NCBI GenBank assembly: GCA_964369975.1
Contig: CAYJFZ010000006.1
Coordinates: 1 to 64,000 of the forward strand
DNA: 64,000 bases
Source of the DNA: RGIG3102 sp964369975
GTDB taxonomy: Bacteria; Bacillota; Clostridia; Oscillospirales; Ruminococcaceae
Reading direction: 5' to 3'
A program made the position numbers and the translations under genes. Below the pieces are notes generated by a model, which was given only the letters and a program-made list of their open reading frames with translations, made no database searches and was not told where the DNA came from. Shown here in pieces: positions 42,302-50,943 of this stretch (its first letter is position 1; the number at the start of each line of letters is the position of its first letter).

Positions 42302-43408
42302 TTAATCATTAAATAAGTTTATTTTAGGGATATCCCAGTCATCAACAAAGGACTCAGTATTATATAAAAATAAGATATTATCATAATTAAATTCTTCTAT
42401 TAAAGCATCTAAACTTTGATTAAAGTATCTTAAATCTATAATATGAATACTTTCAAAATCATTAACCATAAAAGGGATAAAGCAATTAGCATAGCTGTCT
42501 TTTAATACTAATATACTGCTCTGACCAGTGCCAGATATTTGAGTATATCCAAAGTTTCCTCTTAAAAACATAGCATACTTATCACGGCTATCTAATTTTT
42601 CTAAATCATAAATATTTAATAAATCTTCGCCTATTTGTATCTCGGCTGTTATATCAATATAGCTTAATGTATCTTCAATTACATTAAAACTTTTTGCTTT
42701 TGAGTAATGAGTGCCTAAAAAGCTATCAACATCTATAATATCATAACTTTCTAAAGGGGTATAAGGTTTATTTATGCTATTCATGAATTCTTCATACGCA
42801 TAGTAGGCGCCCAAAGTAGTCCAGTGATGGTCGGTGCGATAGTAAATATACTCATCACTATGCTCCTTTAATACAGAAGAAATATCAAGGGTGTTTTCTA
42901 TTTCCAAATTAGAGTAAGTAGTATTGATTATTTCATCACTATCTAAAACAGGGGCAGAACTATCTACCTTATCACTTAAAACAGTAGCTGAAGTAGGCGC
43001 TAAAGCAAAGGTGATATTTATATCTTCGTGTCTATTTGCAAAAGTATTTAAGGCAGTGATATTATTGTTTAATCGCTCATTACTAACAGTTAAAAATTTT
43101 GTAAACATATAGCCGTCATCGCCATAAACTATAGAGTTATTCTCACCTTTTAATAAAAATGTTTCGCTTATACTTTTTAGTGAAATCCAAGAATCTCTCA
43201 TTAAAAAATGATCATTGGTAAATTCTTCAATATCCGGTGTGTATTCATTATCAAAAAGTGCATTCACTGAAAAGGCTGGAAAAGAAGCAAGAGGGCGGTT
43301 TTCAAGCTCTGAGTACTCATAAGTTGAAGAAAATAAGTCTAAGATTGTAATAGAGTATAATAGTACTGCAAAAAATATTATAAGAGGATACTTTTTTAAA
43401 TTATTCAT
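42302..43408 (-). CDS. DHHW family protein (SGNH-like, AlgJ/AlgX-related)
   Basis: 368 residues. One N-terminal membrane helix anchors an extracytoplasmic domain. The family motif appears as RTDHHWTTLGAYYAYEEF, and a later LVLKDSYANCFIPF contains the Ser of the SGNH-like site (Asp-Ser). Proteins of this family work with MBOAT acyltransferases to place O-acetyl groups on extracellular polymers, as AlgJ/AlgX do with AlgI. The MBOAT gene is 11 bases upstream on the same strand, supporting this. GGAGG-like sequence precedes the ATG. Polymer substrate unknown. Confidence 0.85.
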   Translation of the reverse strand: MNNLKKYPLIIFFAVLLYSITILDLFSSTYEYSELENRPLASFPAFSVNALFDNEYTPDIEEFTNDHFLMRDSWISLKSISETFLLKGENNSIVYGDDGYMFTKFLTVSNERLNNNITALNTFANRHEDINITFALAPTSATVLSDKVDSSAPVLDSDEIINTTYSNLEIENTLDISSVLKEHSDEYIYYRTDHHWTTLGAYYAYEEFMNSINKPYTPLESYDIIDVDSFLGTHYSKAKSFNVIEDTLSYIDITAEIQIGEDLLNIYDLEKLDSRDKYAMFLRGNFGYTQISGTGQSSILVLKDSYANCFIPFMVNDFESIHIIDLRYFNQSLDALIEEFNYDNILFLYNTESFVDDWDIPKINLFND

Positions 43409-43419
43409 AAAATTCCTCC

Positions 43420-44802
43420 TTAAAATCTAAAGTAGATAAATGGGTTGTAAGTTGAGTCAACTAAGTAAGCGATAGATAAAAATGCTATTACTACTAAAGT
43501 AATACCCATAACTATATTATTGTTTTTATATTTTTCATAGAATTTTATAGTTAAAGGTGTTGAGCAAAGAATACCTATAATAATACTTACAATATAGCTA
43601 TTAAAGTAATAGCCTGCCATAACGCCAGAAGTTGGGATGAATAGCCTTGCAATAAAGGAGAACATCAATGATAAGTCGGTGATGTAGAATAATGCCCAGC
43701 CAACTAAAACGCAAATTATAGTATAAAACCTTGCTATGATACTATGCTTTTCTAAAAACTTTAATAAGAATATTTTTTCAATAGCTAAGAATAAAAAGTA
43801 ATAAAGCCCCCAGAATATGAAGTTCCAGTCTGCTCCATGCCAAAAGCCAGTTAAAAACCATACAATTAGCATATTTATAATTTGTCTTTTCAGCCCTTTT
43901 CTATTGCCACCTAAAGGTATATAAACATATTCGCGAAACCAGCCGCCTAAGGTCATATGCCATCTGCGCCAAAATTCGGTAATGCTTTTTGATATATATG
44001 GTAAGTTAAAGTTTTGTGGAAAATCAAAGCCCAACATTTTACCAAGACCTATTGCCATTAATGAGTAACCTGAAAAATCAAAGTAAATTTGCAAAGCGTA
44101 AGCTATAATTCCAAGCCAAGCTAAAGGTGTAGAAACATTATTAAAGCCTAAGATTTCAATATCAGTCCATAAAGCGCCCACATTGTTTGCTATAAGCACT
44201 TTTTTGCCAAGACCGAAAATAAATAATTTTATACCCTCATTAATATCTTCTAATTTAATTCTATCTGTAAAATTGTTTAATTTTTCGTTAATGTCAGTGT
44301 ATTTAACAATAGGCCCTGCAATTAATTGAGGGAACATTGTAACAAAGGCTGAGAAATTGATTATATTTTTTTCTGCTGTTACTTTATTTCTATAAACATC
44401 TATTGTGTAAGACATAGTCTGGAAAGTATAAAAACTAATACCTAAAGGTAGGGTTAGTTTTAATAAGTCTATATCAAATCCAAAAAAGTTATTAAGATTG
44501 ACTATGAAAAAGTCAGTATACTTAAAGAATAAAAGCATTCCTAAGTTGAAAACCATAGAAGAAGCTAAAGCAACATTTTTTATCTTTTGATTATCTCTAT
44601 TTTTTTCAATAACTTGTCCGCAAGTAAAATCAACAACAGTACTTGCTATCATTATAGGAAAGTATCGAACTTCGCCCCAAGTGTAAAAAATAAGGCTAAA
44701 AATTGTTATGATTAAGTTTTTATATTTGTAGGGAAGTATATAGTACAAAATTAGTACTAAAGGCAAAAACCTAAATATAAAAAATATATTACTAAAAACC
44801 AA
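43420..44802 (-). CDS. MBOAT family O-acyltransferase (AlgI/DltB-like)
   Basis: 460 residues with about eleven membrane helices. Family signatures are PQLIAGPIVKY, YFDFSGYSLMAIGLGKMLGF, FWRRWHMTLGGWFREYVYIPLGGNR and the active-site His in FWHGADWNFIFWGLYY. It passes acetyl groups across the membrane for transfer to a cell-surface glycan or teichoic acid; the DHHW protein downstream is the probable outer partner. Being AlgI-like with a DHHW partner rather than DltB with DltA/C/D, O-acetylation is more likely than D-alanylation. Confidence 0.92.
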   Translation of the reverse strand: MVFSNIFFIFRFLPLVLILYYILPYKYKNLIITIFSLIFYTWGEVRYFPIMIASTVVDFTCGQVIEKNRDNQKIKNVALASSMVFNLGMLLFFKYTDFFIVNLNNFFGFDIDLLKLTLPLGISFYTFQTMSYTIDVYRNKVTAEKNIINFSAFVTMFPQLIAGPIVKYTDINEKLNNFTDRIKLEDINEGIKLFIFGLGKKVLIANNVGALWTDIEILGFNNVSTPLAWLGIIAYALQIYFDFSGYSLMAIGLGKMLGFDFPQNFNLPYISKSITEFWRRWHMTLGGWFREYVYIPLGGNRKGLKRQIINMLIVWFLTGFWHGADWNFIFWGLYYFLFLAIEKIFLLKFLEKHSIIARFYTIICVLVGWALFYITDLSLMFSFIARLFIPTSGVMAGYYFNSYIVSIIIGILCSTPLTIKFYEKYKNNNIVMGITLVVIAFLSIAYLVDSTYNPFIYFRF

Positions 44803-44831
44803 AATAAACCTCCAATAAGGGCTAATATTTA

Positions 44832-44860
44832 AAAAGACAGAGAAAAATACTCTGTCTTTT
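44832..44860 (-). terminator. Terminator after the DUF4358 lipoprotein gene
   Basis: Stem AAAAGACAGAG / CTCTGTCTTTT with a seven-base loop. On the minus strand it ends the DUF4358 transcript before the MBOAT gene, so the latter is at least partly separate. Confidence 0.8.
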
Positions 44861-44873
44861 ATTGTTTGTTATA

Positions 44874-45422
44874 CTATTCAAAAGCTTCGTCGATTTTTGC
44901 ATCGATTGCTTGGTATATTGCATCAATATCAACTTCTTCTTCGCTCATATCATCATAAGCTACTACATAAATTAAATAGTTTGATTTTTCAACTATTTTT
45001 GAAGCTACTATTTTATCTAAACCGGGACCTGGATAATTTTCATTTGAATCATATAGATATTCTTTCCAGTTTTCTAAAGCTTGATTTACTTCATCCATCA
45101 TATCTTCTTTAGTTTCAATTACTACGATTAAGCCAGTGCCAGGAGTAGTAGGATAGATTATAGATGAAAAAGAGTAATACATATCGCTTGTTATGCCTCT
45201 TGTTTCTAAATAAGCGGCATCAATTTCAGTAACAAGGTCATTTAGACCTACTGCTTCATTTATCTTATCAAGCACTACTTTAGTGTCATAAGGCGATGTG
45301 TGCTCAGTTGTATTCGTATCATTAGAAGCTGTGTCCTCAGATGTTGTTTCATCATTTGAACAAGCTGTTAAGCTCATTGTTAAAACTGCTGATAAAAGCA
45401 TAATTGCTAAAAGTTTTTTCAT
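44874..45422 (-). CDS. DUF4358-type lipoprotein
   Basis: 182 residues from ATG 45422, which follows AAGGAG by about twelve bases; the in-frame ATG at 45455 lacks a ribosome binding site. Lipobox LTAC at about residue 21, then a Thr/Ser/Asp/Glu linker, then a domain with VVLDKINEAVGLNDLVTEID, typical of DUF4358. These lipoproteins often lie beside MBOAT/DHHW acetylation genes in Clostridia, as here, so a role in that system is possible. Molecular function unknown. Confidence 0.75.
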   Translation of the reverse strand: MKKLLAIMLLSAVLTMSLTACSNDETTSEDTASNDTNTTEHTSPYDTKVVLDKINEAVGLNDLVTEIDAAYLETRGITSDMYYSFSSIIYPTTPGTGLIVVIETKEDMMDEVNQALENWKEYLYDSNENYPGPGLDKIVASKIVEKSNYLIYVVAYDDMSEEEVDIDAIYQAIDAKIDEAFE

Positions 45423-45543
45423 AATAATTAGTGGCTCCTTTATATAAATATTCATTAATATTATAATACCATATAATTTTTTTTAGTCAATAAATTATAT
45501 GGTATTAGTAAATACTTGTTATTAAATTGTAATTTGGGAAAAA

Positions 45544-45990
45544 TTAAGGAACAGCTATAACGCTAACTTCCACTTCGCCCATATAAGCATTTGATAAAGT
45601 TTCAAGCATTAAAGCTTTAAAACTATTAGTTGCCATTGTAGCTCCTGCTACTGTGTCAACGCTTTCAACTGAGTGCGTTTCTAAAAATTGATTTATTAAA
45701 TCTTGATTGTATTTTGCTGGGTAAGTGCCGATATCATTAGCTTCCATTTGAGCTTTATAACCCTCATCTTCGCTTTTTAAAGTACCTTCTTCGTCTACTG
45801 AGTCAAAAATAACTTCTACTAATTCGCCATCTTCTACTGTTACTATAACATAGTCTTTCCAGCCTAAAGCATCAAATTCTTCGAATTCTGTACGGTATTC
45901 GCCATCCTCGAAACTTACCTTCGTATCTCCACAAGCTGTGAAAGAGAAAATTGCTACAAAGCAAAGTAGCATAGATATAAGTTTTTTCAT
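45544..45990 (-). CDS. FMN_bind-like lipoprotein
   Basis: 148 residues from ATG 45990 with AAAGGATG upstream. Lipobox FTAC, then a domain with FEDGEYRTEF, VTVEDGELVEVIFD and VDTVAGATMATNSFKAL. The last resembles the flavin-attachment pattern (D/S-G-A-T-x-T) of FMN_bind domains, in which the Thr is covalently flavinylated, as in PplA-type electron-transfer lipoproteins. The match has Ala where the motif usually has Ser, so attachment is not certain. It is divergent from a Gx-transporter gene, often associated with flavin-based electron transfer. Confidence 0.72.
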   Translation of the reverse strand: MKKLISMLLCFVAIFSFTACGDTKVSFEDGEYRTEFEEFDALGWKDYVIVTVEDGELVEVIFDSVDEEGTLKSEDEGYKAQMEANDIGTYPAKYNQDLINQFLETHSVESVDTVAGATMATNSFKALMLETLSNAYMGEVEVSVIAVP

Positions 45991-46093
45991 AATTATCATC
46001 CTTTTATGTAGTGTTGTATAAATGCTATAAAATGCATATTAAAATATTTTTATTTGTTAGTTTTCGGCGATAAAATGCCTATTACCTTTTAGT

Positions 46094-46122
46094 ATTATAG
46101 TATTTTTTGTCGAAAAAGTCAA
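46094..46122 (-). promoter_or_regulatory. Promoter of the FMN_bind-like lipoprotein gene
   Basis: On the minus strand TTGACT (46117-46122), 17-bp spacer, TATAAT (46094-46099). It lies about 100 bases before the start codon. The 325-bp gap 45991-46315 holds this and the divergent promoter only. Confidence 0.7.
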
Positions 46123-46227
46123 TTTTTGAGTAGGGTATTGTAACTAAACCGTAACTTAATAAGAAAATTATGTAAATTAATTTTAAATTGATTTTACTTT
46201 ATTAAAGTAAAAATAGCTTATAAAATC

Positions 46228-46256
46228 TTGACATATCCTATATAAAAAATTATAAT
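46228..46256 (+). promoter_or_regulatory. Promoter of the Gx transporter-groES-groEL operon
   Basis: TTGACA (46228-46233), 17-bp spacer, TATAAT (46251-46256), a perfect sigma-A match 60 bases before the first gene. No CIRCE element (TTAGCACTC and its inverted copy) is present around it. Confidence 0.85.
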
Positions 46257-46315
46257 AGATTAGATGTTTACTTTACATATTTGAATATGATTTACACTAT
46301 TAAAAAGGAGAAATT

Positions 46316-46816
46316 ATGCAAAAGACTAACAGGATGACAACAATAGCTTTACTATTTGCCCTTGCTATGGTTTTGTCTTTTTTTGAGGGTATGATAATGC
46401 CTTTGTTTGCACTTCCACCAGGGGTGAAATTAGGCCTTAGTAATATAGTTGTTATGTATTGTATGGTATATATAGGTTTATATAGTGCTGTACAACTCAA
46501 TGTCTTAAAGGCTCTTTTTGTTTTTTTAACAAGAGGTGTTACAGCAGGATTTCTAAGTTTTTTAGGTGGTTTATTCTCTGTTATTATAATGGCAGTGTTA
46601 ATAAAATTATTTAAAGATAAGGTAAACTATTATACATTATCAATTTTCGGTGCGATATTTCATAATGTAGGCCAATTAACAGGTGCAAGCTTTATTTTTA
46701 CAAGCGGTGCAGTATTGTATTATTTGCCTGTTTTATCAGTTTCAGCCATCATTATGGGGACAATTACAGGTGCTATATTAACAGTTGTAATTCCAGCACT
46801 AAAAAAGTTTAAATAG
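46316..46816 (+). CDS. Gx transporter family membrane protein
   Basis: 166 residues with five or six membrane helices, ECF S-component-like. Signatures: FEGMIMPLFALPPGVKLGLSNI, LKALFVFLTRG, FLSFLGGLFS and FGAIFHNVGQLTGA. The family was once called heptaprenyl diphosphate synthase component I, but the sequence is a membrane transporter-like fold and not a prenyltransferase. Members are often near FMN_bind or flavinylation genes, as here. It lies 12 bases upstream of groES and shares its transcript. Substrate not known. Confidence 0.85.
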   Translation: MQKTNRMTTIALLFALAMVLSFFEGMIMPLFALPPGVKLGLSNIVVMYCMVYIGLYSAVQLNVLKALFVFLTRGVTAGFLSFLGGLFSVIIMAVLIKLFKDKVNYYTLSIFGAIFHNVGQLTGASFIFTSGAVLYYLPVLSVSAIIMGTITGAILTVVIPALKKFK

Positions 46817-46828
46817 GAGGAATATATT

Positions 46829-47110
46829 ATGATTAAGCCATTATTTGATAAAGTGGTATTAAAAGCTTATGAAAAAGAAGCAGTTAGTAAAAGTGGAATT
46901 ATACTTACAGCCTCAGCTCAAGAAGCCCCTGATTTTTTAGAGGTAGTAGCAGTTGGCGAAGGGATTTTTAAAGATGGCGCTTTACAGCCAATGAGTGTAA
47001 AAAAAGGCGATAAAGTGCTTTTAGCAAAATATTCAGGCACACAAGTCAAAGTAGACGAAGTTGAATATACTATCGTTTCACAACAAGATATTTTAGCAAT
47101 TATAGAATAG
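46829..47110 (+). CDS. groES: GroES co-chaperonin
   Basis: 93 residues. PLFDKVVLKAYEKE at the N-terminus, the mobile-loop region around KSGIILTASAQE that contacts GroEL, then VVAVGEG and the end DEVEYTIVSQQDILAIIE. It caps the GroEL ring and encloses folding clients. AGGAGG upstream. It is 12 bases after the Gx transporter gene and 11 bases before groEL. No CIRCE or separate promoter precedes it, so expression appears to depend on the upstream gene's promoter. Confidence 0.96.
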   Translation: MIKPLFDKVVLKAYEKEAVSKSGIILTASAQEAPDFLEVVAVGEGIFKDGALQPMSVKKGDKVLLAKYSGTQVKVDEVEYTIVSQQDILAIIE

Positions 47111-47121
47111 GAGTAAATTAA

Positions 47122-48753
47122 ATGGCAAAGAAGATGTTATATGGCCAACAAGCCAGAGAAAGTTTACAAAGAGGGATTAATTCTCTTGCAGATACAGTAA
47201 AAATTACTTTAGGCCCAAAGGGAAGGAATGTTGTTTTAGATAGAAAATTTGCTTCCCCTTTAGTTACTAATGACGGTGTTACAATAGCAAAAGAAATCGA
47301 AGTAAGAGATGCTTTTGAAAACTTAGGCGCTCAAATGCTAAGAGAAGTTGCTACTAAAACTAACGATGCAGCAGGCGATGGAACTACAACAGCTACAGTC
47401 TTAGCTCAAAGTTTAGTTAAAGAAGGTATGAAAAATGTAGCAGCAGGCGCAAATCCTATGGACTTAAAAAGAGGTATTGCAAAGGCATGTAAGGTAGCAG
47501 TGGATTCTATTGTAAAAAACTCTCAACAAGTTTTAGGCAATGAAGATATACAAAGAGTAGCTACTGTTTCAGCTCAAGATGATTTTGTGGGTGAATTAAT
47601 ATCCAAAACTATGCAAAAAGTTGGAACAGAAGGCGTTATCACAATAGAAGAATCAAAAACAGCTGACACATTCTCAGAAGTAGTTGAGGGTATGCAGTAC
47701 GATAGGGGTTACATCACTCCTTACATGGTTACAGATAGTGAAAAAATGGAAGCTGTAATTGAGGATGCCTACATCTTAATCACTGATAAAAAAATCACGT
47801 CAATCCAAGAAATCCTACCTTTACTTGAAGAAATTGTTCAAGCGGGAAAAAAATTAGTTATCATAGCTGATGATATTGATGGCGAAGCCTTATCAACAAT
47901 TATTTTAAATAAAATTAGAGGCACATTCACCTGTGTTGCTACAAAAGCTCCGGGCTTTGGTGATAGAAGAAAAGAAATGCTTTTAGATATAGCTATCTTA
48001 ACTGACGGTACATTAATTAGTGAAGAATTGGGTTATGAATTAAAAGAAACAACAATAGCAATGCTTGGTAGAGCAAGGCAAGTGAAAATAAATAAAGAAA
48101 CAACTACAATAGTAGATGGTGCTGGCGAAAAAGGCGAGATAGCTGATAGAGTAAATCAACTAAAAGCTCAAATCGAGGCTACAACTTCTGATTTTGATAA
48201 AGAGAAACTTCAAGAAAGATTAGCAAAACTTGCAGGTGGTGTAGCTGTACTAAAAGTAGGCGCTGCAACAGAAGTTGAGATGAAGGATAAAAAACTAAGA
48301 ATTGAAGATGCCTTATCAGCGACAAAGGCTGCTGTTGAAGAAGGAATAGTAGCAGGTGGCGGTACTGCCTTGATTGACACTATTCCAGCAGTTAGAGAAT
48401 TAGTAAAAACACTAAAAGGCGATGAAAAAACAGGTGGAGAAATCCTACTTCGTGCATTAGAAGAGCCTGTTCGCCAAATAGCAAAAAATGCAGGGCTTGA
48501 GGGCAGTGTGATTATTAATGATATATTAAATAAAAATACAACTAACTATGGCTTTGATGCTCAAAATGAAGAGTATACAGATATGATGAAAGCAGGTATA
48601 GTAGACCCTACAAAGGTTACTCGCTCAGCTTTAGAAAATGCTTCAAGTGTAGCTTCAATGGTATTAACAACAGAAGCTTTAGTAGCAGATGATGAAACAG
48701 AATCAGAAAAAATGGCAGAAATGAATGCCTTAAATCAAATGGGACCTTACTAA
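47122..48753 (+). CDS. groEL: GroEL chaperonin
   Basis: 543 residues, normal length. Intact signatures: TLGPKGRNVVLD, NDGVTIAKEIE, the ATP-binding GDGTTTATVLAQ, GFGDRRKEMLLDIA and AAVEEGIVAGGGTAL. It folds proteins in the GroES-capped double ring. The C-terminus ends MAEMNALNQMGPY, without the usual repeated GGM tail that projects into the cavity, a small but clear deviation. ATG preceded by AGGAG. Last gene before a terminator. Confidence 0.98.
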   Translation: MAKKMLYGQQARESLQRGINSLADTVKITLGPKGRNVVLDRKFASPLVTNDGVTIAKEIEVRDAFENLGAQMLREVATKTNDAAGDGTTTATVLAQSLVKEGMKNVAAGANPMDLKRGIAKACKVAVDSIVKNSQQVLGNEDIQRVATVSAQDDFVGELISKTMQKVGTEGVITIEESKTADTFSEVVEGMQYDRGYITPYMVTDSEKMEAVIEDAYILITDKKITSIQEILPLLEEIVQAGKKLVIIADDIDGEALSTIILNKIRGTFTCVATKAPGFGDRRKEMLLDIAILTDGTLISEELGYELKETTIAMLGRARQVKINKETTTIVDGAGEKGEIADRVNQLKAQIEATTSDFDKEKLQERLAKLAGGVAVLKVGAATEVEMKDKKLRIEDALSATKAAVEEGIVAGGGTALIDTIPAVRELVKTLKGDEKTGGEILLRALEEPVRQIAKNAGLEGSVIINDILNKNTTNYGFDAQNEEYTDMMKAGIVDPTKVTRSALENASSVASMVLTTEALVADDETESEKMAEMNALNQMGPY

Positions 48754-48760
48754 AACAAAT

Positions 48761-48797
48761 AAAAGAGTTGCGAAAAATTCGTAACTCTTTTTGTTTT
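48761..48797 (+). terminator. Terminator after groEL
   Basis: Stem AAAAGAGTTGCGAA / TTCGTAACTCTTTT with one G-U pair and a three-base loop, then a T-rich tail. It lies between groEL and the convergent mscS-like gene. Confidence 0.85.
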
Positions 48798-48812
48798 ATT
48801 TTATAAAAATTT

Positions 48813-49916
48813 TTATTCACTTTTATTGTATACAGTGAAAGTGTTAAATGCAAAGTCAGCTTTATTTTCATACACTATATCCATAATGCTATATTGCACT
48901 TCTTCTTTAAGCGCTAAGTGTTTACTAAGCTCAATAGGATAAGAGTGATACTGCACTAAGATATCAAGGCTTGATGAAGAAAATTCTTCAAATCTTACTA
49001 CCACTGTTTCAGTTTTTATGTTTTCGTTTGCAAGTAAAGAAGTCTCAATTTCACTTATTATTTTTTGCATAACCTCTTTTTGAGTTTGATAAACAAGGCC
49101 TATTTTCATCTTAGTTCTTCTTAAATTCATCTTTGTCCAGTTTGTTATGCTGTCATTACTTAATTTATTATTAGGTACAGTGATAAGCGCATTATCAAAG
49201 GTTCTAACTCTACAAGAGCGGAAGTTTATTTCTTCAATCACCCCTTCTAATTCTCCAACACTTATCCAATCGCCAACTCCAAAAGGCTTATCAATTAAAA
49301 TCATAACTCCTGAAAAAAAGTTAGAAGCTGTATCTTGGGCGGCTAAAGCGAAGGTTAAACCTGTAAGACCAAGACCTGTAATTAAGCCTGTAATATCATA
49401 GCCTAAGTCATTTAATATTATAATAACAGTTAAAGAAATGATAATTATTTTTAGTATATTAACTATAAATGATATAACGGTTTTGTTTTTCTTTTCAAAG
49501 CTATCAGGCAAAACTTTTGTGAAAACAATATAATTACTTACAAAGTTTTGTAAAGTGATACTTAAAAACAAGATAAAGGCTATATTCAAAAAACTGATAT
49601 TAATTGCAGACACACTCAATTTTAACTTATCACTCAAAGGCAAAAAACTCACAGCTAAAAATATACCCACGCATCTTAAAAAATAAAAAAATGGATTTTG
49701 AACACTTTTTAAAATGGCATTTTTAACTTCTTCACTTCGCTTTTTGAATATAAAAAATATTAATTTTTCGCTATATTTTTTTATTATTATAGAGCTTATA
49801 TGAAAAATAACATATACTATTAAAGAGAAAGCTAAGCGAGCGGCTATGGAAAAGATATCCATATCTGCAAAAATTGCCCTGTATATATTATCTAAAAAAT
49901 TTAATAATAATTGCAT
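48813..49916 (-). CDS. Small-conductance mechanosensitive channel (MscS family)
   Basis: 367 residues. Four or five membrane helices, the pore-lining helix GLTFALAAQDTASNFFSGVMIL with Gly/Ala pattern, then the beta domain GDWISVGELEGVIEEINFRSCRVRT and TVPNNKLSNDSITNW, all typical MscS. It opens under membrane tension to release solutes after osmotic downshift. I chose ATG 49916, five bases after GAGGTG; the in-frame ATG at 49949 lacks a ribosome binding site. Monocistronic on the minus strand. Confidence 0.92.
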   Translation of the reverse strand: MQLLLNFLDNIYRAIFADMDIFSIAARLAFSLIVYVIFHISSIIIKKYSEKLIFFIFKKRSEEVKNAILKSVQNPFFYFLRCVGIFLAVSFLPLSDKLKLSVSAINISFLNIAFILFLSITLQNFVSNYIVFTKVLPDSFEKKNKTVISFIVNILKIIIISLTVIIILNDLGYDITGLITGLGLTGLTFALAAQDTASNFFSGVMILIDKPFGVGDWISVGELEGVIEEINFRSCRVRTFDNALITVPNNKLSNDSITNWTKMNLRRTKMKIGLVYQTQKEVMQKIISEIETSLLANENIKTETVVVRFEEFSSSSLDILVQYHSYPIELSKHLALKEEVQYSIMDIVYENKADFAFNTFTVYNKSE

Positions 49917-49994
49917 AAAAACACCTCGTCGTTTCATTATTATACTCAATTATATAAATATAGTAACAGTAAAAAAAATAATTGTCAATTTCTA

Positions 49995-50023
49995 TTGATT
50001 TTTTTATTAAGTTAGTGTATACT
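49995..50023 (+). promoter_or_regulatory. Promoter of the FMN riboswitch-ribU unit
   Basis: TTGATT (49995-50000), 17-bp spacer, TATACT (50018-50023), just before the riboswitch aptamer. Confidence 0.65.
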
Positions 50024-50034
50024 ATGAATATAGT

Positions 50035-50151
50035 CTGTTTCAGGGCGAGGTGCGATTCCTCACCGGTGGTAAAAGTCCACGAGCGTATCAATAGATTTGC
50101 TGATTTGGTGTAATTCCAAAACCGACGGTATAGTCCGGATGAAAGAAACGA
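50035..50151 (+). ncRNA. FMN riboswitch (RFN element)
   Basis: All conserved RFN blocks are present in order: AGGGCGAGGTGCGATTCC, CACCGGTGG, AGTCCACGAGC, TGATTTGGTGTAATTCC, AAAACCGACGGT, and AGTCCGGATGAAAGAA. GTTTC near the start pairs with GAAAC at the end to form P1. A terminator follows at 50177, so high FMN should shut off ribU. The 365-bp gap 49917-50281 holds this element with its promoter and terminator. Confidence 0.97.
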
Positions 50152-50176
50152 ACAATTTTTTTGTATTATAATTTCG

Positions 50177-50212
50177 CCCTTTAAGATTTTTGTCTTAAAG
50201 GGTTTTTATTTT
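50177..50212 (+). terminator. FMN-riboswitch-controlled terminator
   Basis: Stem CCCTTTAAGA / TCTTAAAGGG with a six-base loop, then TTTTTATTTT. Confidence 0.92.
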
Positions 50213-50281
50213 CTAAAAAATATTTGTTTAGTGCGAAATAGATGAATTATAAGTATTTTTTTAAAAAGAAAGGGAACAATT

Positions 50282-50890
50282 ATGGCACAAAAAATCAAAA
50301 CACAAACAAGAGCGAGAACAGATGTAAGAAAATTAACAGGAACTGCAATGCTTGCAGCAGTAGCATCAGTATTGATGTATATTCAATTTATACCTCCTTT
50401 TATGCCGGCATTTATAAAGTTTGACTTTTCTGAAATGCCTGCTTTATTTGCAGCATTTGCCTATGGCCCATTGAGTGGCTTAGCAGTATCATTTATTAAA
50501 AATGTAGCAAGTCTTACAGCTACTTCAACAGGAGGAGTAGGCGAATTATCAAACTTTTTACTTAGTGCAGGCTTAGTAATTCCGGCAGGCTTAGTATATC
50601 AAAAGTATAAAAGTAGAAAAGGCGCAATAGTAGGTGCATTAATAGGTGCTGTTGTTACAGCTCTTATGAGCGTTGTAACAAACTACTTTGTAGTCTATCC
50701 TATATACACAAACTTTATGCCAATAGAAGCTATTATGGGAATGTATCAAACCATACTGCCATCTGTTGAGAATTTATTTCAAGCATTAGTAGTTTTTAAT
50801 ATGCCTTATACCTTTATAAAAGCTATAATAAATCTATTAATTGTTATATTAATATACAAGCCTTTATCGCCATTATTAAATAAAAAATAA
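50282..50890 (+). CDS. ribU: Riboflavin ECF transporter S component
   Basis: 202 residues, six membrane helices. The RibU-typical KFDFSEMPALFAAFAYGP and KNVASLTATSTGGVGELSNF segments are present. It binds riboflavin and works with the shared EcfA/EcfA'/EcfT energy module, which is not in this window. The FMN riboswitch directly upstream strongly supports the substrate. AAAGGG lies before the ATG at 50282. An overlapping frame starting at 50242 is not coding. Confidence 0.95.
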   Translation: MAQKIKTQTRARTDVRKLTGTAMLAAVASVLMYIQFIPPFMPAFIKFDFSEMPALFAAFAYGPLSGLAVSFIKNVASLTATSTGGVGELSNFLLSAGLVIPAGLVYQKYKSRKGAIVGALIGAVVTALMSVVTNYFVVYPIYTNFMPIEAIMGMYQTILPSVENLFQALVVFNMPYTFIKAIINLLIVILIYKPLSPLLNKK

Positions 50891-50893
50891 ATG

Positions 50894-50922
50894 TTGACAA
50901 AATTAGTATAGTATGATAACAT
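50894..50922 (+). promoter_or_regulatory. Promoter of the SAM riboswitch-metK unit
   Basis: TTGACA (50894-50899), 17-bp spacer, TAACAT (50917-50922), starting four bases after the ribU stop. Confidence 0.6.
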
Positions 50923-50943
50923 TGTAAATGAAAAATTAATATT

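Noticed and set aside
47122..48753. GroEL as a horizontally acquired secondary copy because of its unusual tail.
   Set aside because: Base composition and context do not differ from the neighbours, and it has its groES partner; the tail alone is not enough.
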